64,000 nucleotides of DNA. Source: an uncultured Dehalococcoidia bacterium (GTDB lineage: Bacteria > Chloroflexota > Dehalococcoidia > Lucifugimonadales > CATOSD01). Position 1 is the first letter of the stretch. The number at the start of each line of letters is the position of its first letter. Where the stretch lies: positions 744,001-808,000 of the forward strand of contig CATOSD010000001.1 in NCBI GenBank assembly GCA_951812395.1, written 5' to 3'. Below are positions 9,132-18,507 of the stretch, one piece after another. Made by a program: the position numbers and the translations under genes. The notes beneath the pieces were generated by a model. The model saw only the letters and a list, made by a program, of their open reading frames with translations. It made no database searches and was not told the DNA's origin.

Positions 9132-10535
9132 ATGTCCAGAAAACACTCGGCATGCGCAGCAAGAAAACACACCACACCCGCCGCCAGCTGGGGACGGTAC
9201 CTGCTGGCCGGCCCGTTGCTGCTGGCCGTGTTGGTCGCATCCGGCATATCTGCCCAACTGTTCGCGACCTCAGACGCTGCTCAGAGCTCTTCCATAGAGG
9301 ACGCCGACCGGACGCTGTACGCGCACGGCGTCCGGCTGCGGCCCCTGGTGGAAGAGACGGGCGGCGCGCAAACGCTGAACATCTACGGTCCAGGCGGCCA
9401 GATCATCGCACAGGTGGCGCCGGCCGGCCTGGGAGGAAGCCAGAAGGCGTCCCACCTGCTGGCCGACCACCTGGGTTCCACGCGGGCGATACTGGACGCC
9501 GACGGCAACGCGGTGGCCCGCTACGAATACGCACCCCACGGGGAGACTGCGTTAGCGGCGGGCGCGGCGGCGGCGGAAGCGCGCTACCGCTACACCGGGC
9601 ATCCTTACGACGAGGAGCAGGGGCTGTACGAGACACCGGCTCGCGGCTACGACCCGACGACAGGCCGGTTCCTGAGCGTGGACCCCCAACGCCAGGACGC
9701 CAGCCCCTACGTGTACGCCGGGAACAACCCGGTGGGCTTCGTGGACCCCACCGGTGGCGGCAAATACCCGTTCTACGTGTTCACGGGCTTCGAAAAGAGG
9801 ATAATATCTTTACTAAAATGGAGGTCCTATGCTGCCGACGCCGTCGCTTCGGTGTTTGGCAGGGATTCGCATCATAACCAACATGCTTTCTCCGCCGACA
9901 TGTTCAATAGTAGTGATGATCTTACCGCACATGGTATCTCCAGTCTGGCTGAATCGAAGCAATCTCATTATGTGCTCAGTGACGTGGTCGACTACGGAAG
10001 GATGTATTTGTTTATTGGCGGAGACAGGGGAGTAGACAAAATGGAGCGCCTCCGGGAGGGAATGGATGCCTTAGGGCGGTACGAACAGGGATTTGCTCGC
10101 GAAACTACCATCATAAATTTCTCCGGGAACGTGAAGACGGGAAAAAAGATTAAGGAGTGGTTCCTGAAGGCTGGCAGAGATCCGTTGCTGGTTCATGCCG
10201 GACTAGAGACAGAACCTATCCCCAATGGAGGACTACAAGTAACCAAGTTCACCTCCGGGTCGGTTGAATACAAACCGTCGGAATTCGTTGCACACGTCCA
10301 TGGTTTGGAGGAAACGTATAAACAACGGCAACGCGATAAGGAGTACCGAAAAGCTTGGGACGAGTTTGTGAACTGGAAGCCAGGTGGGCGGGAAAGCCCG
10401 GCTCCCCCTAGCAACGGGGCCAGCCCGATGTTTAACACGGTACACTCCGACCCGTTGGATCAGCAAGCCATGACGGAATTGCTTCTGCCGGAACAGCCTA
10501 TGATCACCAATCTGGACCCATACGACGGAGATTAG
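9132..10535 (+). CDS. U7: mini-Rhs protein with CT-E and tail T5
   Basis: The leader is the long version MSRKHSACAARKHTTPAAS before WGRYLLAGPLLLAVLVASG. CT-E is complete and in frame: YPFYVFTGFEKR, FSADMFNSSD, RMYLFIGGDRGVDKM, ARETTIINFSGN, DPLLVHAG, YKPSEFVAHVHGLE. Tail T5 is a charged segment (AWDEFVNWKPGG) ending MITNLDPYDGD. The 3' half of this gene plus its 246-bp spacer is duplicated as the remnant and spacer at 26548-27285. Function unknown; the head resembles those of U5, U24, U25 and U27. Confidence 0.9.
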   Translation: MSRKHSACAARKHTTPAASWGRYLLAGPLLLAVLVASGISAQLFATSDAAQSSSIEDADRTLYAHGVRLRPLVEETGGAQTLNIYGPGGQIIAQVAPAGLGGSQKASHLLADHLGSTRAILDADGNAVARYEYAPHGETALAAGAAAAEARYRYTGHPYDEEQGLYETPARGYDPTTGRFLSVDPQRQDASPYVYAGNNPVGFVDPTGGGKYPFYVFTGFEKRIISLLKWRSYAADAVASVFGRDSHHNQHAFSADMFNSSDDLTAHGISSLAESKQSHYVLSDVVDYGRMYLFIGGDRGVDKMERLREGMDALGRYEQGFARETTIINFSGNVKTGKKIKEWFLKAGRDPLLVHAGLETEPIPNGGLQVTKFTSGSVEYKPSEFVAHVHGLEETYKQRQRDKEYRKAWDEFVNWKPGGRESPAPPSNGASPMFNTVHSDPLDQQAMTELLLPEQPMITNLDPYDGD

Positions 10536-10781
10536 GAACGTCGGGGAAGGTTCAGTGTGAAGGTAACAACCTCAGATTAGCCTACATCGGCGTCAAGACG
10601 AAGATCACATAGGCGAAATCTCCCGCTGCATGGCAAGATCGACTTCCAGCGAATCCGTGGCATCACTATTCAGATCGTCGACGCCGGGTATGCCGAATTG
10701 TTCGCTGCATTCCTCTCGTTGACCAACACCGAGCAGATAGAGTGACCGCTTTTCTCCCGCAGGCCAACCGGAGCAGCCAGC
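10536..10781 (+). repeat. Spacer type V, 246 bp (copy 1 of 2)
   Basis: It is matched base for base, with few differences, by 27040-27285, also 246 bp. Both copies follow a T5 tail and precede a leader with GGCCAACCGGAGCAGCCAG. It contains GGCGAAATC(T/A)CCCGCTGCAT and CTCTCGTTGACCAACACC. No convincing gene. Confidence 0.8.
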
Positions 10782-12182
10782 ATGTCCAGTAAACGCTCGA
10801 CAACCGCCGCCCGCTGGAGCCGGTACATGCTGGCCGGCGCGCTGCTGGCCGTGCTGGTCGCCTCCGGCATATCTGCCCAACTGTTCGCGACCTCAGAGAC
10901 GCCGCACGGCTCTTCCATGGAGGACGCCCACCGGACGCTGTACGCGCACGGCGACCGGCTGCGGCCCCTGGTGGAAGAGACCGGCGGCGCGCAAGCGCTG
11001 AACATCTACGGTCCAGGCGGCCAGATCATCGCCCAGGCAACGCGGGACGACCAGAGTAGCGAGGCAGTACGGTACCCGCTGGCCGACCACCTGGGTTCCA
11101 CGCGGGTGGCGCTGGACGCCGACGGCAACGTGGTGGCCCGTTTCGAGTACGGGCCGCACGGCGAGACGGCGGCTGCGTCGGGCGTGGCGGCGCCAGAACT
11201 GCGCTATCGCTACACCGGCCACCCGTGGGACGCGGCGCAGGGGGTGTACGAGACGCCGGCCCGCACCTACGACCCGACGACAGGCCGGTTCCTGAGCGTG
11301 GACCCCCAGCGCCAGGACGCCAGCCCCTACGTCTACGCGGGGAACAACCCGGTGGGCTTCCTGGACCCCACGGGTGGTGGCGGGGTGCCATATATCATGC
11401 GGTCAGGATTCTGGGATTCAACAGATTTGCGACACGTTGCAGGTCTGGACGAAAGTAGCGTCCTTAACCACTTAGATTACTTGTCGGCATTGAGCACCGC
11501 TTTGGGAAGGGCTAAAGGTCAACGTACAAAAGATGCCGCCGATGTATTTGGCAGTGATCCCTCTTCTCGTCCCGCTGCTCTTTATGACACAGCAGGGTTC
11601 TTGGGAGCGTACAGTAAGAGAGAGTACCAGTATGGCGAAAGACTGTATTGGTTCATAGGAAATGACAAAGATATAATGGTGCCCACTCATTTCAGGGAGT
11701 CAGTGGATGCAATCAGGGCGCATCCCCTGGGCAACAAGATGTTCGCCCGGGACATCGTGCTGGTGGACTTCACGGAGTCCGGCAGCCCGTCGGTTGGAAG
11801 CGCCGCAGATTTTCTGCGGAGTCAAGGGTTTCGGTACTCCCGAATCAAAGCATCGCAACATGGTCCCACTTATGCGAGGGTTGACGATGTGGTATATAAA
11901 CTGAAATCTGATCACGAAGCTCTGAGGACTCACGTAGATGACAGTCTTCTGAGGACTCACGTAGATGACAACAGGAGGGTATTCGAAAGTACCATTGCCG
12001 ACCACCCTTGGATAGTCGGTGAGACTTCGGAAACACGATCGCTACCGCGCGACCAGTTAACGCCGCTTGGGGACCCACCGCACGGCGTCCCCCTGCCACA
12101 GCATGAATTGACACCGCTTGGGGACCCACCGTACAGAATCCCTCTACCACTGCCTCCGGAGCCTATGGATACGTCCGATTGA
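10782..12182 (+). CDS. U8: mini-Rhs protein with divergent CT-W and tail T6
   Basis: The 466-aa protein has a standard leader, anchor (RWSRYMLAGALLAVLVASG) and core. CT-W is diverged: IMRSGFWDSTDLR, ALGRAKGQRTKDAADVFGSDP, RLYWFIGNDKDIMVP, ARDIVLVDFTESG. An exact 27-bp tandem duplication (11921-11973) gives LRTHVDD twice. Tail T6 repeats LTPLGDPP twice and ends EPMDTSD. The next gene starts only 25 nt downstream with a strong GGAGGAGG, so U8-U9-U10 are probably co-transcribed. Confidence 0.9.
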   Translation: MSSKRSTTAARWSRYMLAGALLAVLVASGISAQLFATSETPHGSSMEDAHRTLYAHGDRLRPLVEETGGAQALNIYGPGGQIIAQATRDDQSSEAVRYPLADHLGSTRVALDADGNVVARFEYGPHGETAAASGVAAPELRYRYTGHPWDAAQGVYETPARTYDPTTGRFLSVDPQRQDASPYVYAGNNPVGFLDPTGGGGVPYIMRSGFWDSTDLRHVAGLDESSVLNHLDYLSALSTALGRAKGQRTKDAADVFGSDPSSRPAALYDTAGFLGAYSKREYQYGERLYWFIGNDKDIMVPTHFRESVDAIRAHPLGNKMFARDIVLVDFTESGSPSVGSAADFLRSQGFRYSRIKASQHGPTYARVDDVVYKLKSDHEALRTHVDDSLLRTHVDDNRRVFESTIADHPWIVGETSETRSLPRDQLTPLGDPPHGVPLPQHELTPLGDPPYRIPLPLPPEPMDTSD

Positions 12183-12207
12183 AACGATCTGTTGGAGGAG
12201 GCTTACC

Positions 12208-13590
12208 ATGTGGATCGCTACCTTGAACAAATACCTACTGACAGGCGTGGCGGCGGCGGTCTTGCTGGTCGCCTCCGGCATATCTGCCCAACTGTTCGCA
12301 ACCTCAGACGCGCCGCAGGGCTCTTCCATAGAGAACGCCCACCCGACGCTGTACGCCCACGGCGACCGGCTGCGGCCCCTGGTGGAGGAGACCGGCGGGG
12401 CGCAGACGCTGAACATCTACGGCCCCGGCGGCCGGATCATCGCCCAGGTGGCGCCGGCCGGATCCGGCGGTTCGGGCGGTCAGGAGGTTCGCCATCTATT
12501 GGCAGACCACCTGGGTTCCACGCGGGCGGCGCTGGATGCCGACGGCAACGTGGTGGCCCGTTTCGAGTACGGGCCGCACGGCGAGACGGCTACGTCGGGA
12601 ACGGGCACGGCGGCTGAACAGCCCTACCGCTACACCGGGCACCCTTACGATGAGGCGCAGGGGCTGTACGAGACGCCGGCCCGCCCCTACGACCCGACGA
12701 CAGGCCGGTTCCTGAGCGTGGACCCCCAACGCCAGGACGCCAGCCCCTACGTCTACGCGGGGAACAACCCGGTGGGCTTCGTGGACCCCACGGGTGGTGG
12801 CGGGGTGCCGTTCTTTATATACTCTGGATCAAAGGAAAGCAGTTTTCCGCACGGAGATATCGCCAAAAGGTTAGGTGCGTCTCCTGGGCAAATGATTCCT
12901 TCTGATGAAGTGTTCCGCACCATTGTTGTGACAAAATCAAACAATTTGCAGAGCCCCGCAGTTTTGGATCCTCATGGCGTTCTGAATTCAACTATCCAAG
13001 AGGGTTTTTCCTATAACGAAAAATTGTTTTGGATTATAGGTGACTCCATTCCCATGGTAATGCCGGACCAACTGAAGTCGGGACTGCGAGAATTGCGTAC
13101 TGTTAATCCGGAATTTGCCCGCAAAATCGCCATTTTGGACTTCTCGGGAACGAGCAAAGGTGAGATGCTCCAATCTACGCTTAGGGAGACCGGGGAATCC
13201 TCCGTGCTGATTAAGGCATACGCACAGGTCCGCAAAATTGGTGAGCACATGAAAGCCGATGCATTCTACACTGAAAGAGGGGTCTACCTTCCCGCGGAGT
13301 TTAAGCAGCATGTTGAGGAACGCATGCAAATTGAGGAACGCATGCAAAATGAGTTCATGCAATTGTTAGCTGGGACCGTGCCGAACCAGTTGACCACATA
13401 TTCGGAATCACGGCCACTACCGCGCAACCGGTTGACGCCGCTTGGGGACCCACCGCACACAATCCCTCTGCCACAGCATGAATTGACGCCGCTTGGGGAC
13501 CCACCGCACATAATTCCCATACAACCGCCTCCGGAGGTGGTAATTCCTGAGGTAGTAATCCCTATGGATACCTCAGTGGAAGTAGACTGA
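12208..13590 (+). CDS. U9: mini-Rhs protein, alternative signal, singleton CT, tail T6
   Basis: I start it at ATG 12208 behind GGAGGAGG (12193-12200). U10 begins with the same MWIATLNKYLLTGV peptide, so the longer in-frame start at 12118 inside U8 is unlikely. The signal segment is MWIATLNKYLLTGVAAAVLLVASG, a different leader from most units. The CT is a singleton (PFFIYSGSKESS, KLFWIIGDSIPMVMP, ARKIAILDFSGTSKG) but keeps the array's strand-helix-strand order. The tail has tandem ERMQ(I)E, two LTPLGDPPH and two PEVVI repeats, ending EVD. Confidence 0.9.
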   Translation: MWIATLNKYLLTGVAAAVLLVASGISAQLFATSDAPQGSSIENAHPTLYAHGDRLRPLVEETGGAQTLNIYGPGGRIIAQVAPAGSGGSGGQEVRHLLADHLGSTRAALDADGNVVARFEYGPHGETATSGTGTAAEQPYRYTGHPYDEAQGLYETPARPYDPTTGRFLSVDPQRQDASPYVYAGNNPVGFVDPTGGGGVPFFIYSGSKESSFPHGDIAKRLGASPGQMIPSDEVFRTIVVTKSNNLQSPAVLDPHGVLNSTIQEGFSYNEKLFWIIGDSIPMVMPDQLKSGLRELRTVNPEFARKIAILDFSGTSKGEMLQSTLRETGESSVLIKAYAQVRKIGEHMKADAFYTERGVYLPAEFKQHVEERMQIEERMQNEFMQLLAGTVPNQLTTYSESRPLPRNRLTPLGDPPHTIPLPQHELTPLGDPPHIIPIQPPPEVVIPEVVIPMDTSVEVD

Positions 13591-13613
13591 AACGATCTGT
13601 TGAAAAACTCACA

Positions 13614-15026
13614 ATGTGGATCGCTACCTTGAACAAGTACCTACTGACAGGCGTGGCGGCGGCGGTCTTGCTGGTCGCCTCCGGCATATCTGCCCAACTA
13701 TTCGCAACCTCAGACACGCCGCACGGCTCTTCCCTTGAGGACGCCCACCCGACGCTGTACGCCCACGGCGACCGGCTGCGGCCCCTGGTGGAAGAGACAG
13801 GCGGGGAGAAGACGCTGAACATCTACGGCCCGGGCGGCCAGATCATCGCCCAAGTAGTGGCGGATGCCCTGGGAGGCGGCCAGGAGGTTCGCCACCCGCT
13901 CGCCGACCACCTGGGTTCCACGCGGGCGGCGCTGGACGCCGACGGCAACGTGGTGGCCCGCTTCGAGTACGCACCCCACGGGGAGACTACGATTGCGGGG
14001 ACGGCAGCGGCAGAAGCGCGCTACCGCTACACCGGTCATCCTTACGACGAGTCGCAGGGACTGTACCAGACACCGGCTCGCGGCTACGACCCAGCGACAG
14101 GCCGGTTCCTGAGCGTGGATCCGCAGCGCCAGGACGCCAGCCCCTATGTGTACGCGGGGAACAACCCGGTAGGCTTCGTGGACCCCACCGGTGGTGTCAA
14201 GGTGCCATATTTCATGCGGTCGGGATTTTGGGGCGGGACTGAGAAAGAGGGCTTTACCTCTAAAGGTTTGGCCAAAAAGTACGTCCGGAGTAGACTCGAA
14301 TTCCTTAGAGATTTCAGCGCCAGATTGGGGAAGCATGGGGAACAGAGAATCCACGATGCCACTCGTGCATTTGGCTCAGACCCCCACAGGTCACCCCTAA
14401 GCGTAAGGGAAGCATCACGATTCTTGACTGGAGACACAGACAGGGATTACCAATTCGACGATCGATTGTATTGGTTTATTGGCGATGACAAAGATGTAGA
14501 ATTGCCTGCCCATTTCCCTGAGGCAGTAAAAACTATAAGAGATGAAAGTCGTGGGTATTTCGCCAGCTCCGAGTACGCCAGTCCTGATTTTGCAGAGAAC
14601 ATCGTGCTGGTGGATTTTACTCAACCTGGCAGCGATGCGGTTGATAAAGTTGAACGTTACCTTGAGGATAAAGGCTTTAAGCCCTCAAGACTCAAAGCAT
14701 CAGATATATTTCTAGCGCAATCTGAAGAGCGGGCCAGGTCCCGTTCGCCCATAAACACTACCGAAAACACAACGGTCCCTCAGCCAACCGGAATCGGGTG
14801 GCAGGGATCGGACGCCCTGGGCGGAGCCGGCCCGACAGGCCAGCCAACCCGGCAGGTTCAAGATATTCTACCGACGTTAGATCCTAATGAAATAGAAAGA
14901 ATACTTGGCCAATCTTTCCCAGAGCAGCCTCGAAATAATCTAACGATGCGAGAGGAGACCGGGTTTGGATTCACGTCGGAGCAAATTAGCGCGATCAACG
15001 CGATTCCCAACTTGGACTCGGATTAG
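13614..15026 (+). CDS. U10: mini-Rhs protein with CT-W and tail T1
   Basis: It shares the MWIATLNKYLLTGV leader with U9, and its start lies 23 nt behind the U9 stop. Core then CT-W (YFMRSGFWGGTEKEG, RLYWFIGDDKDVELP, ENIVLVDFTQPGSDAV). The tail is T1-like but lacks the polyproline, with WQGSDALGGAGPTGQP and a short ending NLDSD. The pattern is a T6-type neighbour's leader joined to the CT and tail of the U2/U4/U13 lineage, so recombination within the core is the simplest explanation. Confidence 0.9.
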   Translation: MWIATLNKYLLTGVAAAVLLVASGISAQLFATSDTPHGSSLEDAHPTLYAHGDRLRPLVEETGGEKTLNIYGPGGQIIAQVVADALGGGQEVRHPLADHLGSTRAALDADGNVVARFEYAPHGETTIAGTAAAEARYRYTGHPYDESQGLYQTPARGYDPATGRFLSVDPQRQDASPYVYAGNNPVGFVDPTGGVKVPYFMRSGFWGGTEKEGFTSKGLAKKYVRSRLEFLRDFSARLGKHGEQRIHDATRAFGSDPHRSPLSVREASRFLTGDTDRDYQFDDRLYWFIGDDKDVELPAHFPEAVKTIRDESRGYFASSEYASPDFAENIVLVDFTQPGSDAVDKVERYLEDKGFKPSRLKASDIFLAQSEERARSRSPINTTENTTVPQPTGIGWQGSDALGGAGPTGQPTRQVQDILPTLDPNEIERILGQSFPEQPRNNLTMREETGFGFTSEQISAINAIPNLDSD

Positions 15027-15219
15027 GAGCGCTGGAGAACATAGACTTATCGCGAAGATGGGGTGAGCTGACTGAAGTGACCCATTCGGAGCGATGAACT
15101 TGGCTGGGAACTGCCAGAAACCCGGGGGCCACCGGGGTTGCAACCAACTCTCAGCCTGGCGGGAGCGCCGGGTGGTATGGGCAGAGCGATGAGACAGCCG
15201 ATCAACCGGAGCAGCAAAC
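15027..15219 (+). repeat. Spacer type I (copy 3 of 4)
   Basis: 193 bp, following the T1 tail of U10. The hairpin arms are the same as in copy 1, with AACCCGGGGGCCACCGGGGTT at the first stem. Confidence 0.75.
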
Positions 15220-16743
15220 ATGTCCAGAAAACACTCGACAGGCGCAGCAAGAAAACACACCAGACACGCCGCCCGCTGGAGCCGGTACATACTGGCCGGC
15301 GCGCTGCTGGCCGTGTTGGTCGCCTCCGGCATATCTGCCCAACTGTTCGCGACCACAGACGCTGCTCAGAGCTCTTCCATAGAGAACGCCCGCCCGACGC
15401 TGTACGCGCACGGCGACCGGCTGCGGCCCCTGGTGGAAGAGACGGACGGCGCGCAAACGCTGAACATCTACGGCCCGGGCGGCCAGATCATCGCCCAAGT
15501 GGCGCGGGACGGCCTGGGAGGAAGCCAGAAGGCGCCCCACCTGCTGGCCGACCACCTGGGTTCCACGCGGGCGGCGCTGGACGCCGACGGCAACGTGGTG
15601 GCCCGCTTCGAGTACGCACCCCACGGGGAGACTACGATTGCGGGGACGGCAGCGGCAGAAGCGCGCTACCGCTACACCGGTCATCCTTACGACGAGTCGC
15701 AGGGACTGTACCAGACACCGGCTCGCGGCTACGACCCAGCGACAGGCAGGTTCCTGAGCGTGGACCCCCAGCGCCAGGACGCCAGCCCCTACGTCTACGC
15801 GGGGAACAACCCGGTGGGCTTCCTGGACCCCACTGGTAGGGGCGGGGTGCCGTTCTTCGTGTACACGGGCTACAAGAAGACGGGTAGTGCCTCGGACCGC
15901 AACAAGTCTCACATAGCGCACGCCATCGGTGCAAGATTTGGCTTGGACCTGACTAATTCGCAACGAGTGTTGTCTGCGGACATGTTCAACACCGGTGGTA
16001 AAGGGGTGCCGAGTTATGCGGAATTTCAAAGTAAGAGCATCATGTTGGGCCAAGGAGGGGGTGATAGGAATTACACATACAACGGAAAGATGTACTGGAT
16101 AGTTGGCGGTGAAGAAGAAGTGGCCGATATGGGCAGTCTCAAGCAAGGAATGGCAGCCTTCAGCAGAAAACTTAAGGGTTTTCCCAGTGAGGTCACGATC
16201 TTGAACTTTTCCGGAGATGAGGAAAGGGGCACAAATTTGCGAGACAAGCTCAGAGCCCTAAACCTAGACCCGTTGGTGGTAGATGCCGAGCAACAGGGGG
16301 AGTGGGGAAAAACCGCTAAATATAAGACATGGAAGTTGCAAGGGTTCACATCTCGTGGGGAAAGCTACACGCAGAATGAGTTCGTTGACCACGTCCGCTC
16401 TTTGGAGATAGGTCATAACTCCAAACGACTCAGTAAGCCGGAGGCAACTACATCGGGGGAACCGAGCGATATCCCAGTGCACGATACTCAGACGACTGGT
16501 CAGGGCGAGGTAGCGGGTGACTTGTCTCAGGGGTTCTATCATGAAGGCGAGTTCATCCAGTTTCCGTCTGTTCCACCCGCTCAGACGACTACGCCGCTGG
16601 CCACCACGCTGACCGGACAGTCCGATCATTCCACAGTACCTGGTTTCACGGATGCACAGTGGAAGAAGTTCTCCGAACCACTGAGTCCTGAGTTAGTCTC
16701 GGTCTTGGACCAGGCTCTTGGAGAGTCCTGGTCGATCGACTGA
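15220..16743 (+). CDS. U11: mini-Rhs protein with CT-K and tail T4
   Basis: At 507 aa this is the longest unit. The leader is the Lys/His-rich form MSRKHSTGAARKHTRHAARW. CT-K: FFVYTGYKKTGSASDRNKSH, SADMFNTGG, KMYWIVGGEEEVADM, SEVTILNFSGDEERG, PLVVDAEQQG, FTSRGESYTQNEFVDHVRSLE. Tail T4: FYHEGEFIQFPSVPP, then TGQSDHSTVPGFTDAQWKKF and ending ESWSID. The core stretch 15560-15740 is almost identical to that of U10. Spacer type IV follows. Confidence 0.92.
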   Translation: MSRKHSTGAARKHTRHAARWSRYILAGALLAVLVASGISAQLFATTDAAQSSSIENARPTLYAHGDRLRPLVEETDGAQTLNIYGPGGQIIAQVARDGLGGSQKAPHLLADHLGSTRAALDADGNVVARFEYAPHGETTIAGTAAAEARYRYTGHPYDESQGLYQTPARGYDPATGRFLSVDPQRQDASPYVYAGNNPVGFLDPTGRGGVPFFVYTGYKKTGSASDRNKSHIAHAIGARFGLDLTNSQRVLSADMFNTGGKGVPSYAEFQSKSIMLGQGGGDRNYTYNGKMYWIVGGEEEVADMGSLKQGMAAFSRKLKGFPSEVTILNFSGDEERGTNLRDKLRALNLDPLVVDAEQQGEWGKTAKYKTWKLQGFTSRGESYTQNEFVDHVRSLEIGHNSKRLSKPEATTSGEPSDIPVHDTQTTGQGEVAGDLSQGFYHEGEFIQFPSVPPAQTTTPLATTLTGQSDHSTVPGFTDAQWKKFSEPLSPELVSVLDQALGESWSID

Positions 16744-16916
16744 ACGAAGGACGTTGTACAACGATTAGACCGCCATCAGATTGGCGGCAAACGCATAGCT
16801 GATCCGACATTGCATCTGCCACCCCGATTGTTAGTGGCGGCGCCCGCTGGTAATATTGCCGCAGCCCAAGGAACCGTGTAACCGCCCGTCCAGACCCGCC
16901 AGCCGGAGCAGCAAAC
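16744..16916 (+). repeat. Spacer type IV, 173 bp (copy 1 of 3)
   Basis: Copies follow each ESWS(I/T)D tail: 23000-23186 (after pseudogene U15) and 42791-42963 (after U27, also 173 bp). A small hairpin CCGCCA-TCAGAT-TGGCGG (16770-16787) is kept in the copies behind the intact U11 and U27. It is damaged behind U15 (CCGGCAACAGATTGGCGG). This suggests the stem is under some constraint, for example as a 3'-end structure. Confidence 0.75.
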
Positions 16917-18410
16917 GTGTCCAAGAATAGCTCGACAGTCCCCGCGCGAAAGCGGTTGAATTCTTCCACCCGCTGGAGCCGGTACATACTGGCCGGCGCG
17001 ATGCTGGCCGTGTTGGTCGCCTCCGGCATATCTGCCCAACTGTTCGCGACCACAGACGCTGCTCAGAGCTCTTCCATAGAGAACGCCCGCCCGACGCTGT
17101 ACGCGCACGGCGACCGGCTGCGGCCCCTGGTGGAAGAGACGGACGGCGCGCAAACGCTGAACATCTACGGCCCGGGCGGCCAGATCATCGCCCAAGTGGC
17201 GCGGGACGGCCTGGGAGGAAGCCAGAAGGCGCCCCACCTGCTGGCCGACCACCTGGGTTCCACGCGGGCGATACTGAACGCCGACGACAACGTAGTGGCC
17301 CACTTCGAGTACGGGCCGCACGGCGAGACGGCTACGTCGGGCGTGGCGGCGGCGGAAGCGCGCTACCGCTACACCGGCCACCCGTGGGACGCGGCGCAGG
17401 GGGTGTACCAGACACCGGCTCGCGGCTACGACCCAGCGACAGGCAGGTTCCTGAGCGTGGATCCGCAGCGCCAGGACGCCAGCCCCTATGTGTACGCGGG
17501 GAACAACCCGGTGGGCTTCGTGGACCCCACGGGCGGGATAAAGGTGCCGTTCTTCGTGTTCACCGGCTTCAATGTGGAGTTACAGCGGACGGGGCGTAGG
17601 TTCTCCTACGAAGCGCGCGCCTACGGTTTGAAATTGGGTATCCACACAGCCGCGAACCAAAATGTTTACTCCGCGGCGATGTTCAATTCCCTTGAGATCC
17701 CTAGCAGCTACGCTGAATTGAACTCCCAAAGGTTGATGCTGGGGCAAAAGAATAAATTTGGGGATTACGTCAGGGACTACCAATACAACGAGAGGATGTA
17801 CTTCTTTGTCGGAGGTGAAACCACTGTTGACCAAATGGATCGTCTCGAACAAGGTATCCAAGCCTTTCGTAGGCATCTCCCCCAGCTCGCCAGCGAGGTC
17901 ACGATCATAAACTTCGCGGCCAACAGCTCCAATGCCAAGACGATCCGAGGCAGACTAAAAGGCATGGGTATGAACCCATTACTGTTGGACGTTACGGCAA
18001 CAGGCGACATTGCAGCTCAAGGTAGTGGGAAAAAGTACGTTAAGTACGTTCTGGAAAAGTTCACCGTTGGACAGGATTCCTATCCACCCAAGGATTTCGC
18101 AAAATATGTCCATTCTGAGGAGGACAAGTTCCGGCAGGAGAACAACCCGACCCCCATGGAAACCGAGTCATCATCATCACCATCATCAGCAACCGAAACC
18201 GGGGCTCGGTTGGATGGCGTGACGTTGCAGAGCAGTCCAGAGTTACCCTCGGTGCCACCGGTTACGCAGCAGACCGGGACAGTAGACCCCTCGGTATCAC
18301 AGGGTACGGAGCGCGTCCCATGGTCGGAGTTGCTGTTTATGGAGGGGCCGGAATTCGATGCCATGTATAACGCCCATCTTCCGCCGGGAATGGAAGAGAT
18401 GGAGCCTTGA
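16917..18410 (+). CDS. U12: mini-Rhs protein with CT-V, GTG start, tail T2
   Basis: The usual ATG is GTG here (CAAACGTGTCC) with GGAGCAG in the normal place. The leader MSKNSSTVPARKRLNSSTRW resembles that of U2. CT-V: PFFVFTGFNVELQRTGRRF, AAMFNS, RMYFFVGGETTVDQM, SEVTIINFAANSS. A tandem KYV-KYV duplication stands near the YVLEKF strand. Tail T2 ends GMEEMEP and is nearly identical to that of U3. 497 aa. Confidence 0.92.
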   Translation: MSKNSSTVPARKRLNSSTRWSRYILAGAMLAVLVASGISAQLFATTDAAQSSSIENARPTLYAHGDRLRPLVEETDGAQTLNIYGPGGQIIAQVARDGLGGSQKAPHLLADHLGSTRAILNADDNVVAHFEYGPHGETATSGVAAAEARYRYTGHPWDAAQGVYQTPARGYDPATGRFLSVDPQRQDASPYVYAGNNPVGFVDPTGGIKVPFFVFTGFNVELQRTGRRFSYEARAYGLKLGIHTAANQNVYSAAMFNSLEIPSSYAELNSQRLMLGQKNKFGDYVRDYQYNERMYFFVGGETTVDQMDRLEQGIQAFRRHLPQLASEVTIINFAANSSNAKTIRGRLKGMGMNPLLLDVTATGDIAAQGSGKKYVKYVLEKFTVGQDSYPPKDFAKYVHSEEDKFRQENNPTPMETESSSSPSSATETGARLDGVTLQSSPELPSVPPVTQQTGTVDPSVSQGTERVPWSELLFMEGPEFDAMYNAHLPPGMEEMEP

Positions 18411-18507
18411 TGGGCCGATCGCCCCTTTGACGCACGCCATAGTGGTCGGCGACGTGGTCTGATAAGATGACCCCATCCTCGTTTACCAAAGAACCGGAGC
18501 AGCCAGC
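18411..18507 (+). repeat. Spacer type II (copy 2 of 3)
   Basis: 97 bp, almost identical to 4426-4522 and 34947-35043, again behind a T2 tail. Confidence 0.8.
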